Origin: Dicyema japonicum
Lineage: Eukaryota > Dicyemida > Rhombozoa > Dicyemidae
Reading direction: 5' to 3'
Assembly: GCA_011109175.1 (NCBI GenBank)
Contig: RDEW01000046.1
Span: forward strand, 166,006 to 230,005
Length of the DNA stretch: 64,000 nucleotides
Under the pieces are notes generated by a model, which made no database searches, had not been told where the DNA came from, and saw only the letters and a list, made by a program, of their open reading frames with translations. Both the position numbers and the translations under genes were made by a program. Of this stretch, positions 45,288 through 55,810 are shown in pieces. How positions within the stretch are numbered: the first letter of the stretch is position 1; the number at the start of each line of letters is the position of its first letter.

Positions 45288-46662
45288 AAAATATAAATAA
45301 TAATCTACAATGACCAGTTTAAATACACTCTCGAAAACTATGCATCGGTTCCAGTTGGGGAGTCTCTGTTCCTTGGTTCTCCTATATTCGAAGACCGAAT
45401 TGTGGACGTGTTTAAAGAAAGGACAATAGAGCTCGGTACTTTTGAGACCCGTTTGCGGCATGTTGACAACCATATTGCCCTCTTCCTATTGAGAAACTGC
45501 TTGTCCATTCCAAGATTAAACTATTTACTAAGGACTGCACCATGTTATAAGTGTGATTCCCTTTTAATGGAATACTCTGATTGCCTCAAAAGATGTACTG
45601 AATTCGTACTTAACGTTTACCTTGACACCCCTGGATGGATACAGACTCAATTACCGATATCATTGGGTGGAATCGGTCTTACTACTCCCTGCCAAATTGC
45701 TGGCCCGGCGTATTTTGCCTCAAAACTTTCATGCAAAAACCAAGTGGACTCAATTCTTTCAAAGCTTCCATCTCGGAAACTGTCCAATGACTTGGTTGAA
45801 TACATGGACGTGTGGCGGAGTGAAGGGCTTAGCGAGCCGCGTAATCCAGACCAACAATCGTCTTGGATGATCCATAGATGGAATGCTCTGGCATCCAGCC
45901 TAGTCAGCCAGCTCTCTGGACATCGCCTGGACTGTTTCCAAAATTCGAGGGAGGCGGTTGATGGATCTTGGCTTGGGGTTTACCCATGTCAAGAAGTTGG
46001 TGGATTGTTGGATGATGACTCCCTTCGTACAGCTGTATGTCTACACCTCGGATTGCCTGTTTGCACCAAATCGAAGTGCAAATGTGGCTGTCTATCGGAC
46101 GAACTGGGTCTCCACCTCCTCTCATGCCGGAGCGGAATTGGCAGATCTTCTCGACATTCGGCAATGAACGGCATCATTAAGAGGGAATTAGAATCGGCTG
46201 GATTCCGTTGCCGGATCGAACCGACTGGTCTATTTGACAATGGAAGACGCCCTGACGGCATGACCTCCTTTTCTTTCGAGCGAGGGCGAAACCTTGTATG
46301 GGATGTGACCTGTGTCTGCTCTTTCGCCCCAAGCAAAAAAAATAATTCACCGGGCAGACCTTCTTCTCAAGCAGAGGAAATGAAAAATGCTAAGTATCCG
46401 GATATCAGCGACAGGTACATTTTCGCACCTGTCGCGATTGAAACTTCGGGGAACTTTGGCCCTAAGACGCTGAAGTTCCTGAATCATCTTGGAAAACTAC
46501 TATCCGACAAAACTGGTGATCTTCGTGAGACGAGATGGCTCAAGGAGAGGCTCTCGTTGGCTGTTGTCCGTGGGAATAGCTTATGCATCTCCCAACAGCT
46601 GAATAATTAAAATTAAAATTAACTATTCTTTTTCCTTATAATAAAATCTCTATATCAGAAAA
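45288..46662 (+). pseudogene. YLDD/PHD-family LINE, 5'-truncated but well preserved C-terminal part
   Basis: AATAATAATCCCA at 45275-45287 recurs at 46663-46675, fixing both boundaries. The 402-codon frame (45402-46610) covers the region after the RT: HIALFLLRNCLSIPRLNYLL, CRCG-like CKCGCLSDELGLHLLSC and RHSAMNGIIKRELESAGF. The nuclease then follows with RRPDGMTSF and LVWDVTC (PD...D motif), an AE..K..KYPDI segment, VAIETSGNFG and the terminal VVRGNSLCI. This is the only copy with an intact nuclease region, and it shows the full motif set. Inserted in the 5' flank of the mariner transposase. Confidence 0.88.
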
Positions 46663-46850
46663 AATAATAATCCCATAAATATTTTGACAAAGTTATTAAA
46701 CTTTATGACAAAGTTATTAGATATTTTGACAAAGTTATTAAATAAATAGGAAAACCCTGTAAGGTTAAAATTATTTTAACCTTATAATTTTTGATTTAAT
46801 TTATTAATTTTTTAAATTAATTATTAATAATATATTTTGCCACTAAATTT

Positions 46851-47760
46851 TTGGCTGACATGCCTAAGATAGCAAAATTGTACCAAATTAAAACTGAGGC
46901 CAAGGATTACCCTAAAGAATTTATGATTCTTGAGGATGGTGCGCTATATTGTCGACTCTGTTTGTGCAATATAAAATGCGAGAAACGGCATTTAGTAAAT
47001 TCCCATCGAGCCTCACAAAAACATCAAAATTCATTGAGTTTTACAAAATAACAATTATTTTTTGTAGATAATCTGACCGAATCGCACCAAACACATATGC
47101 CCAATATTCCAAAAATGATGATCGGGCTCTACAAGTAACCAGAGCATTTATAAAATCTGATATTCCACTAAACAAACTATCTATGCCGTGGCTTAGAAAA
47201 TTGTTTTTCGGAGACTGTACGAGTTCCCTCGCCATCAAAAGCTAGAAACTGTGTGGATCAAATCATAATGGATCAAAATTTGTTGATTCAACAAAAACTT
47301 GTGAATAAAAATTTGTTTTATTTTGTAGCAAATTAAAAAGTTTTTGCTAATACGGATGAAACAAAAATCCGGGGCCAAAGATACGTTGCTGTGATGATTG
47401 GATCGTTAAATTCTTTTGAAACAACATATCTGATATCGTCTAAGGCGATAGAATCTGCTCCTAACAAGAACATCATTAATCAGATATTCGACAATGCACT
47501 TGGGAATAATTTGGTTCAAAAAGAAAATTTCTCTTTGTTAATTTCGGATGCTGAAAATTATATGAAATCAGGTAAAATTTTATGTTTTAGCTGGCAGAAT
47601 ACTTAAAAATCTTTACCCCAAGTTATTTCATTTCACATGTACACAATTGTAGTGAGAAAATAAGAGACCCTTATCTGGAAATTGATTTGATGATAGCTAC
47701 TGGAAAAGCAGCAATTAAAAAGAACAATATAAGAAACTAATATTCAAAGACAGACTCATA
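46851..47760 (+). pseudogene. hAT transposase fragment (copy 2)
   Basis: A BED-type finger (YCRLCLCNIKCEKRHL, then HRASQKH) at 46855-47050 is followed, with shifts, by AFIKSDIPLNKLSMPWLRKL, MIGSLNSFETTYLISSKAI and DAENYMKSGKIL (47391-47606), then KNLYPKLFHFTCTQL. These correspond to the zinc finger and the RNase H-like catalytic region of CGGBP/SCAN-type hAT transposases. Frameshifts lie at about 47045, 47230 and 47580. Confidence 0.72.
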
Positions 47761-47770
47761 TGTCTTGGAT

Positions 47771-48179
47771 TAATTAACGTTACAGTTATAAATTCTTAAA
47801 ATAAAGTTTGAGTTCTGTCTAACGTAGATTCAAGTAATGGAAACATTACCTAATCCTCCCGGGAGGTCTGTGTTTTTTGTGGCTGAAAACTTGGACTCTG
47901 TGATCAACAGGATTCAAGGGGTGGAGAGGACTACCCATGAATGGCCGTCTCATCATCGTCGATATGTGGTTTGTTATTGAGTGACCACCGGCCACTTCTG
48001 ACCAATTGTTCAAACCCAGATTCCGTTGGTTATATCCTGTCAGACAACCTAGAAACCTGTAGAGTCTACAGTGTAGACCCTTTTATTTTAGTCTTGTAGT
48101 CTTTTTTCTAATGCAATTAAATGGTCGCTCTTATTGCTTTTTAGAGTAGAAATATAGTTCTATCTTTCTTAGTCAAGAA
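47771..48179. other. Unassigned spacer
   Basis: No gene or repeat recognised. Confidence 0.4.
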
Positions 48180-48850
48180 AACCATTCCTCACATCCATAA
48201 ATTAAAGTTGGAATAATTATCTCATGAAAAATCAATAGAAATGTTTCCTAAATGACGCGTAGCATTTTAGTAAATTGAAGGTTTGGAGAGCTTTATTCTC
48301 TCTCACTCTGATGTCCTCCATATATATTTCACCAAGGTCAATTTATATTCCTAAATAGCTTAGTTGAACTATGCACGTTCTTTACCTGAAGTATGTATGA
48401 AAATATTTAATGGCATTGGGCTCACCGATGAACCCTATGGGACCTCATGATAGGTGAGTCATCACTGGAGAAATTTCCTTAATTTTAAAAAGACTCGTTT
48501 CCAGTAAAGAATTTTTATTCCAACTAAATAGATACTTCAAAGCATCCCCTCAGGCTGAAATAGAAGGCTTCATGGCAAACACTGTTAAATGTCTTGGAGA
48601 TATCTAGATATAGTAGGCTAAGCAGCCTTCTGGACAATTGAATTAAGCAGGAATAAACAATCCCCACAAGACCATCATGGACGAAATCCCCATTGGTGCC
48701 GGAGCAAGAAATTAGCTTCTTCAATTTGCCGAAACAAACGTTTAAAGATAATACTCTCGATTATCTTCGAAATAGAGCATCCAAGACTGATTAGTTTATA
48801 GTTCAGTAACTCCTTATCGATTTCACTAGGTTACGGACAATCCACAATAT
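48180..48850 (-). pseudogene. Very old APE-type LINE RT fragment
   Basis: The minus strand gives LISLGCSISKIIESIIFKRL, a broken LLRHQWGFRP, YLDISKTFNSVCHEAFY (motif A) and a trace of PQGSSVSP (motif B). Resembles the C-family RT at 27.9-28.5 kb. Many stops. Confidence 0.6.
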
Positions 48851-48963
48851 AGACCTCCTTTATAATTAATGGGCGAACTAAGTTAAAAAAGTTAAAATTT
48901 AATAATAGCTGAAAAATAATCATTAAAATGATTTTTAACTATATTTTATTATAAATAAATGTA

Positions 48964-49120
48964 AGAGGGTTCAATTGGACAAGGCGCTCTCGAGTTGTTT
49001 CAGCAACCAGAATCGAACCTGCCTGAGGAGGCTGGCGAACAGGCAGGCGAGGAAGGTTGTTGATTAAATATATTAACTTTTTTTATTGTTTGTTAAATAA
49101 AGTGGGTTTAAAAATAAATA
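48964..49120 (+). mobile_element. Extremely 5'-truncated R4-like LINE (3' end only)
   Basis: Matches the last ~130 bp of the element ending at 25093 almost base for base (CAATTGGACAAGGCGCTCTC, GGAAGGTTGTTGATTAA, TTTATTGTTTGTTAAATAAAG). Flanked by AAATAAATGTA at 48953-48963 and 49121-49131. Confidence 0.88.
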
Positions 49121-49297
49121 AAATAAATGTATATTGAACAAAATCATTAGGTTAAAATTTAAAATTACACTCTGATCCAGATTTGGGGCACCAAGTGCCC
49201 CAAAAAAACAGGGGTTTAATAAAAGAGATTTTAAACATCAAAAATCAATTTTAGAATAATAATCAGTTAATTTATCTCCAGTTATCCTTTTACTTCT

Positions 49298-51592
49298 GTT
49301 ACCGTGGTGTCATGTGGCTCACCAGAAACGGTGTCACCCATTCCAAATTGAACGAAAAGAGCCAACAGCTTCTCCCCACCGTCCGGTGGTCCTCTCATCT
49401 CCTGTGTCTTCGACCCTGTCTGGTGTCCCATTTATCCAGACTTTTGATTCTTCTATGTGGGGACGTCGAAACCAATCCTGGTCCATGGAGAGGTTTTACA
49501 ATTATACAACTGAATACGAATGGGATCAGGAAGAAAATCTTTGAACTCCGGGCACTCCTCCGCGAAAATGAGGCTGACCTCGCTTTAATACAGGAGTCCA
49601 AGCTATCTCCCTCCATACCAACACCCTCTTTTCCGGATACACAGTGATCCGTAAAGATCGTCAGGGAGGACGCGGAGGAAGACTACTTACTATTATAAAG
49701 AAAGATATTCCTTTTATGGATACAACTCAACGAACCTCAGAGCTTCTTGGCTCCGACAAACTTTGGAGCAGATTACTGTCAAAATCGAGTTATTCCCGTC
49801 CTTTTGGATCCATTTGGCTAATTTATATATTCATCCACAAGGATCGTGTCCGTCATCTTACACCCCTGATTTATCACGCATTTCAACATTGAAAAATCTA
49901 GTGTTATGTGGGGATCTTAACGCACGACATCCAGTTTGGCTCACTTCCCAATTCTCTGATAACCGAGGAGGACTCATTGCAAATTATCTTTCTGACCTGA
50001 TTATACTGAACAACCCTAACTCACATACGAGGACCCCATTAAGGATGACTGATAGCTGCACATCCCCCGACTTAACACTATGCTCACCTTTCTGGCTGGA
50101 CTCATTTCCTGGAACATCTTTTACGGCTTCTCCAGTGACCACAATCCAATCCTTCTAAAATTGAGAGGTCTTCGACGATACAGGAGACGGCCGGCGGAAT
50201 CAAAAAGATTCAAGGATTATACGAAGGTTGACTGGTCTGGTTTCAGTAACCTTGTGGATAAATTCTTGGCCCGGAGATTATCCTCCCAATACGCTCTATT
50301 GATGAGGCCGCAGATATTATCAGCGCTGCCATTCGGAAAGCTGACCATATTTTTATTCCTATATCGTCATACAAGAAGTTTATTCCTACCCTCAGCTCTT
50401 ATACAATAAGTCTTATAAAACAAAGAGACCGGCTGAAGAGATGCCATCTGTTGGACATGAAGTCTTTGACAGTCCTCAGACAACTGAATAAAAGGATCTG
50501 TCAGAGCATAAAAGAACACAAGGACAAGAGATTACAGCATCTAGTTAACCACCTCGACAGGAAAAGTACATCCCGACATTTCTGGAAAACTCTTAAACAA
50601 GTCAAGTCGGAACTGGATGATGCAGACGGAACCGGAAAATGCCACCTACATCCTAACACCCTTACGAAACATTACGCTGGAATTAGCTTCAAACCATTCT
50701 CGAAACACCTGGACATTAAGGTGCGTGCCCATAAACCGAAGAAGGAACCTTACCACGAACTATTCACAGATGACCAAGTCTTGGATGTGATCACCAGATT
50801 AAAGAGCTCACGGGCGTGCGGGCCTGACAAAGTATCTTCTATTCACCTAAAACACCTAAGCCACTACGCAATTGGCTATCTCACGCATATATACAACCTG
50901 TCGATTAACTATAATATTATTCCCAAGATTTGGAAGAATTCTATCATCATACCGATATTGAAGGCTGGGAAACCGGTTGTAGGAAAAAAAGTCAAGTGGA
51001 AAAAAGGTCAAGCGGAAAAAAAGTCAAGTTGTCTTTTTTTAGTTTATATCGCATTTTTGTGATACTACTAGCATCTTTTAAGGCCTATTTCCGTTACCAG
51101 CACACTGTCAAAAATTATGGAGAAACTTGTATTATCAGTCATTATTCCGTATCTTCCGCGTCCTATATTGAGTATGCCTCCGTTGCATGGAGATTCGGGC
51201 TATCGGAGTCTTTGGTCCAAAGAATCAACTCGATATACCGGAAAACAATCAGTATCCTTTCCCCACGTAATGGATCAACAGTCGACCCACTACTCATGGA
51301 AGCTAAGATCCGTAGTCGTGGCTCCGGATTTTTTCGCCTCTGTGAGGAAGATGGAAATCCGCTTCGCCTGATCCTTCCCATGGCATGAAAAAAACGATTG
51401 GATAAGAAATTCCCCTCCCTGATCATATTCCTCTGCAAGACCGAGAGAAGGTTCTTCCGGAAAGTAGTGGGGACGATGGAAGATCACAGACGTCGAATGG
51501 CACAAGTGATTGCGAGGACTGGGATCACCTAACTGTCTGACTCTTTTGTCTTTCTTTCTCGGTGTTCCCGGGGTTATTAAATAAATAAATAA
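49298..51592 (+). mobile_element. Jockey/CR1-like LINE inserted in the Tigger element, internally deleted
   Basis: ATCCTTTTACTTCT at 49284-49297 recurs at 51593-51606, defining the insertion. A single coding region starts near 49312 with LLILLCGDVETNPGPWRG and the endonuclease: QLNTNGIRKKIFEL, ALIQESKL, LVLCGDLNARHPVW, TDSCTSPDLTLC and SSDHNPILLKL. The pre-RT region follows (HLHPNTLTKHYAGISFKPFS, SSRACGPDKVSSIHLKHLSH). After KAGKPV (50980) come ~75 bp of AT-rich filler, then LSKIMEKLVLS. The sequence then jumps to SYIEYASVAW, losing RT motifs A-C. It ends GGGATCACCTAACTG and AAATAAATAAAT. Complete 5' end but dead. Confidence 0.88.
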
Positions 51593-52790
51593 ATCCTTTT
51601 ACTTCTTACATTTTTCATAAAATTAAGTCGAAAATCGTAAAATTCTTTGAGCATTTCAGGAGATACGTAAAAAATTTTCTTCTCTAACTGATCAAGAGAA
51701 TATTGCGTTTCTCTTACAATTGTTTCGATTGCATCGTTCTCTAAATCTTCGTTATAAATATTATCAACGAATTTGTCACTTTCCGAATTCAATGTTTTGT
51801 TCACGACATTGTTTATTAGTTCTTCTGTAATGGTATCTTCAATTTTTACGGAATCACGAATCTTTTCAATTTGATTCCAACAATTAAATATTAAACTTGG
51901 ATCAAGTTTTTCCCAGCTTTTAAAAATTAGCAGAATTACATGACGAAGGTTTATTTTGTTTATCAACCGTTTTAATTCATCATCCTCCTCAAAACACAAA
52001 TACTGAATCAGATAATTTGAGTAATAATCTTTAAAGGTCTTGATAATTCCCATATCCAATGGTTGCAAATACGGTATTGTATTTTTTGGCAAAAATTAAA
52101 ACTTAATATTTGAGCTTTCAATAGATTTATGACATCCCGCATTATCAAGCAATATTAATACTTTTCTGTTGATTGTATAAAATTTTTCATTTATCCGAGT
52201 TAACCAGCTCAGAAAAATATTTCCAGTCATCCATGCTTTTTTAGAGGATGAATATGAAATTCCAAAATCTTTCACATTGAAATTTTTGAGACATCGAGGG
52301 TTTTTAAATTTTCCAACAATCAATGGCTCAAGTTTTTCCCCATAGAATTGCAACAAAGAAGTACAGTGATTTTATCTTTTTCCTGTTTAAAGCCAACAGT
52401 ATCATTATTTATTCCCACAAACAACTTTTATAGCGTCCCTTTTATATAGAGTGCAGTCTCATCGAAATTAGAAACATTTTGTCTTCCATATTGAATAATT
52501 TTCTCGTCAAAAATTTTGAAACAATCATTGATATAAGTAAAATCACGGGAATTTTTTTCTCAGCAAATTGATTTAAATCTCCGTTCATGTCGCTTTTTAA
52601 ATCTGTCAAGCCAGCCGTTTGAAGCTTTAAAAGTGTCGAAGCCAATTTTTGAAGCCGTATATAAGGCGATTTTCTTTATGAAAGGAACGGATATTGGAAC
52701 CTTATCCTCGCGTAGTTTCTGAAATATTTCAAAAACTTGATCATCGAATTTAAATTTCTCACAATAAGGCATAAGATCCTAATCCTTGTT
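51577..52790 (-). pseudogene. Tigger/pogo transposase relic
   Basis: The minus strand encodes FKFDDQVFEIFQKLREDKVP and FDTFKASNGWLDRFKKRHE (CENP-B-type DNA binding), KAWMTGNIFLSWLTRINEKF, ILLDNAGCHKS (second catalytic Asp), NTIPYLQPLDMGIIKTFKDY and a C-terminal RETQYSLDQLEKKIFYV. Frameshifts near 52450, 52380 and 52095. More complete than the 41-kb relative but still inactive. Confidence 0.85.
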
Positions 52791-53195
52791 CAAGAAAAGG
52801 TACAATTGTTTTTTTTATTCGCGAAATCATGCCTTTACTAGTTTTGTATTTTTTATTATCTGTCTTTCAGATAATTTGTTCTTCAATATCAATTTAGCAA
52901 TCGTTAATTTTGTTTCTTAGTTAATAAATTAAATTAAAATTAAATTAATAACCATTCACAACAAAAAATGTAAATAAAAGAGTAAATTAAAATTATATAT
53001 TTATTAATAAAATATAATTTTATTTACTTATAATTTCATTCCCCACAATTTTATAGTGCCCCAAAATTTCAAAATTTTTTATCGATTTTCCATTTTACTC
53101 TGCCAAAATGTTGGCCAAAAAAAATGCCCCAAAATCCGAGGGTCCCCCACCCCTGGGGTCTGCCCCAATTCGGGGTCGGACTGTATAAGGTTAAA

Positions 53196-53229
53196 TTAAC
53201 TTTTTTATTGTTTGTTAAATAAAGTGGGT
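53196..53229 (+). mobile_element. 34-bp R4-like LINE tail
   Basis: TTAACTTTTTTATTGTTTGT and the following AAATAAAGTGGGT equal the 3' tail of the R4-like family (49071-49107). It replaces about 85 bp present in the sister hAT copy. Confidence 0.65.
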
Positions 53230-54060
53230 TAATATATTTTGCCACTAAAATTTTTAGTTGACATACCTAAGATAGCAAAATTGTACCAAATTAAAGCTAA
53301 GGCCATTGTTAAGTATTATCCTAAAGAATTTATGATTCTTGAGGATGGTGCGCTATATTGTCGACTCTGTTTGTGTAATATAAAATGCGAGAAAAGGCAA
53401 AAAAAAGGCATTTTGTAAATCCCATCAAAATTCATTTTGATGAAAATTTATTGAGTTTTGCGATATAACAATTATTTTTTCTAGATAATCTGACCGAATC
53501 GCACCAAACACACATGCCCAATATTCCAAAAATGATGATTGGGCTCTACAAGTAACCAGAGCATTTATAAATATGATATTCCACTAAACAAACTATCTAT
53601 GCCGTGGCTTAGAGAATTGTTTTAAGGAGGCTCTGTTCTCTCACCGTTAGTTAGCAGTCTATGTGACCTTATCTGAAGCTATTCGAACATTCCAGGTTTC
53701 CGAATAATGTCGCTATTGCAGATATTATTATCAAAGTACACGCTTCACAATTGAACAAACATGTGATCGTTTAGAATCGTTGGAATTTGAAAATGACAAC
53801 AAATTTATTATAGAATACATAAATAAAAGGCTTCAAAAAATGATATTTCAAACATAATTAAAATGACTAATTCACACATATCTCCTGCCGATTATTCATT
53901 ACTCCTGAATTGTCAGCCAACTTAGTGCTCGGTTGAACGATGTTTCTCTGAGATAAAGAATTTTCTAAGATCCAACAGACATTTTCTACCAGGAAATTTA
54001 GAAAATTATGTAATTTTTATGTGTAACAAAAAGTTTTAGTGTTCTTATTGTTAGTTATAA
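53230..54060 (+). pseudogene. hAT transposase fragment (copy 3)
   Basis: PKIAKLYQIK and YPKEFMILEDGALYCRLCLC repeat the BED region of the 46.9-kb copy. The C-terminal part reads IEQTCDRLESLEFENDNKF and then VERCFSEIKNFLRSNRHFLP (53930-54010), the conserved dimerisation segment of hAT transposases. The catalytic middle is missing. Confidence 0.7.
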
Positions 54061-54129
54061 AGTTAAATTTTTGGGTTAATTTTTGTAGTTTTTAGGTTAA
54101 TAAAGTTAATTTTTTTAGGTTAAATTTTT

Positions 54130-54985
54130 TATTTTTTTGACCAATTCCAGGTCTACGAAATCAGAGAAGCCTGACCAGTCAGCCTTCTTATAATTCTTGA
54201 AACTTTTCACTTTGGTCAGCAATGTCCGGTGTTTCCGAAATCCTCTTAACGTAAGAAGGATGGGATTATGGTCGCTGGAGAAACCATAGTTCACATCCCA
54301 TGTAGTGATTCTTGCTAAAGAAGGAGAACATAAGGTTAAATCAGGAGAGGTGCAGCTATCAGTGCTCCTTAAAGGGGTTCTTGTGTGTAATTTAAGATCA
54401 TTATCAGAACAAACATATCAATATGAACTCGCTTCGGGTGTCAGAGGACTGTGAAGATAGCCAAACGGGGTGTCGGACATTTAGGTCACCGAGCGTTCTT
54501 TAGTACTGAAAGGCAGGGTATATTTGGGGTGTAAGATTTTGGGCAGGATCCTTGTGGTGGAATATATAGGATAATCAAGTTGATCCAAAACAGCTCCATT
54601 TTGATGGTGATCTGCTCCATGGTATCGTCTGAGTTCAAAAGTTCTGAGGTCCGTCAACTCACGTCAATGAAAGGTATACCGTTCTTTATAATTGTGAGTA
54701 GTCCTCCACCTGGTCTTCCCTGACGGTCCTTACGGATTACTGTGTATCCCGAGGAAATATAGTTTTGGCGTGGAAGATGAGAGCTTGATTCCTGGATGAG
54801 AGCAAGTTCAGCTCGAGTTGCGCAGAGGAGAACTCGAAGTTCCAGGATTTTCCTTTTAATTCCAATTGTATTTAGTTGTAGAATTATTAAGTCTCCGCGT
54901 GGACCAGGGTTTTTTCAATGTCGTCACAACACAAGACGGAGTCGGAGGAACATAGCTTACGGGAACCCCCAAGAGGTAAGGTGAA
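54130..54985 (-). pseudogene. Jockey/CR1-like LINE endonuclease domain, 3'-truncated
   Basis: The minus strand holds the 5' half only: QLNTIGIKRKILELRVLLCA, ALIQESSSHLPRQNYISSGY, RQGRPGGGLLTIIKNG, a broken GDLNVRHPVWLS, STDSCTSPDLTLCSPSLARI and FSSDHNPILLTLRGF (SDH is the catalytic tail of APE endonucleases). It stops at DWSGFSDFVDLELV and passes directly into an A-rich stretch, so the RT is absent at the 3' side, the reverse of usual LINE truncation. Confidence 0.78.
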
Positions 54986-55019
54986 GTTATTGGCTCTTTC
55001 GTTTTTTCCAGAAATACTA

Positions 55020-55735
55020 ATTATAGAGCATGTGCAGTAAAAGGAACAAGGTTAGATGTCATCATTTTCCATGCTTTCCTGTTCCTAGCCAAGGCTCTCA
55101 TGTTGTACAGGTCGTCGGCATTTTTTAGATTTCTTTTGATATTAACCAGGTCTTTTTGTAAAACTATTGGCAGTGTTGTTCTAGGTCTTCCACGATAGCG
55201 GCCTTCTTGACCAACATAGTATGTTTACATAGATATGTTAGGTGGGGATGTTAATTCCATCCTCAGCACGTGTCCGAAGAGCTTCCATCGGGATTCCAGT
55301 ACTTCTAAACTGATGGGTCTAGTGCTGCATCTCGATATTCTCGTAGGCCAAGTAGTTCCTGTTATTTTTCTCAGCTGACCTTTGTGGAACGAGTCTAGTT
55401 TTTCCATATCCGCTGATGAGGTCGCCCAAGTTCCAACGTTATATAAAAGTACGGGTTTTATGAATAAGTCGTATAATAGGATTCTCATTTTCGTGTCGAT
55501 ACCTTTTTGATTGAGCCATAGATTCTTCAGTTTATATAACGCATCATTGGCTAGAGTTTTCCTACGTAAAATATCTTCGCTATCTTCCATAAGTGAACCG
55601 AGTTTCTTTACTTGTCGCCACTTCTCTTCTAGGACGTTACTCATCCTTCTTATCTCTGTGAGTTCTGTTTTCTCTCTGTTCACAGTAAGAAACCATTTCC
55701 CTAGTACATCTGGTGCTTTTTCTTAATCATTATAA
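55020..55735 (-). pseudogene. APE-type LINE D-family C-terminal part
   Basis: 152 codons open on the minus strand (55683-55225): TELTEIRRMSNVLEEKWRQV, KKLGSLMEDSEDILRRKTLA, LLYDLFIKPVLLYNVGTWAT, FHKGQLRKITGTTWP and LESRWKLFGHVLRMEL. A further piece, NMRALARNRKAWKMMTSNLV, follows near 55100-55050. Reference copy of the D family for the fragments at 14.7, 18.5, 39.7 and 40.5 kb. Confidence 0.8.
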
Positions 55736-55810
55736 ACAATAATTTATCTAATAACGAGAAATAACCCAGTGTGAAATATAAATTTAAATAAACAAAAGAA
55801 AATTAATAAA

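Larger units (their letters stand above)
44262..46759. mobile_element. Mariner-like (Tc1/mariner) transposon with iterated subterminal repeats
   Basis: Ends CAGGGTTTTCCTATTTATTT (44262 on) and AAATAAATAGGAAAACCCTG (to 46759) are perfect inverted repeats flanked by TA. Just inside, a TTAATAACTTTGTCAAAA unit is iterated five times at the left and three times (inverted) at the right. The interior carries a transposase relic on the minus strand and an inserted YLDD-family LINE. Confidence 0.9.
44126..47770 (+). mobile_element. hAT transposon copy 2, interrupted by a mariner-like element
   Basis: The left end (GGGCGAACTAAGTTA at 44127) and its next ~130 bp are repeated at 48869. The element resumes at 46760 after the inserted mariner-like transposon with AGGTTAAAATTATTTT and the BED-finger ORF, as does the sister copy after its own insertion at 53184. 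The right terminal repeat was not found. Confidence 0.7.
49168..53183. mobile_element. Tigger/pogo-type transposon, second family, carrying a LINE
   Basis: The left end CACTCTGATCCAGATTTGGGGC (49168) is an imperfect inverted copy of the right end, which reads CAGTCCGACCCCGAATTGGGGC on the minus strand from 53183; TA flanks both. Subterminal GTGCCCCAAAA motifs occur at both sides, as in the 40.9-kb element. The transposase relic (minus) occupies the right third, and a jockey-like LINE the left half. Confidence 0.82.
48867..54060 (+). mobile_element. hAT transposon copy 3, interrupted by a Tigger-like element and LINE tails
   Basis: The left end GGGCGAACTAAGTTA (48869) and flank match the copy at 44127. 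The element is split by a 157-bp LINE insertion (48964-49120) and by a Tigger-like transposon (49168-53183). It then resumes with AGGTTAAA and the BED region and ends in a dimerisation-domain relic. Right terminal repeat not identified. Confidence 0.7.

Noticed and set aside
46680-46760. Possible CRISPR-like or satellite array from the TTTGACAAAGTTATTAAA units
   Set aside because: Units lack unique spacers and are inverted at the opposite end of the same element (44270-44400), so they are transposon subterminal repeats in an animal genome.
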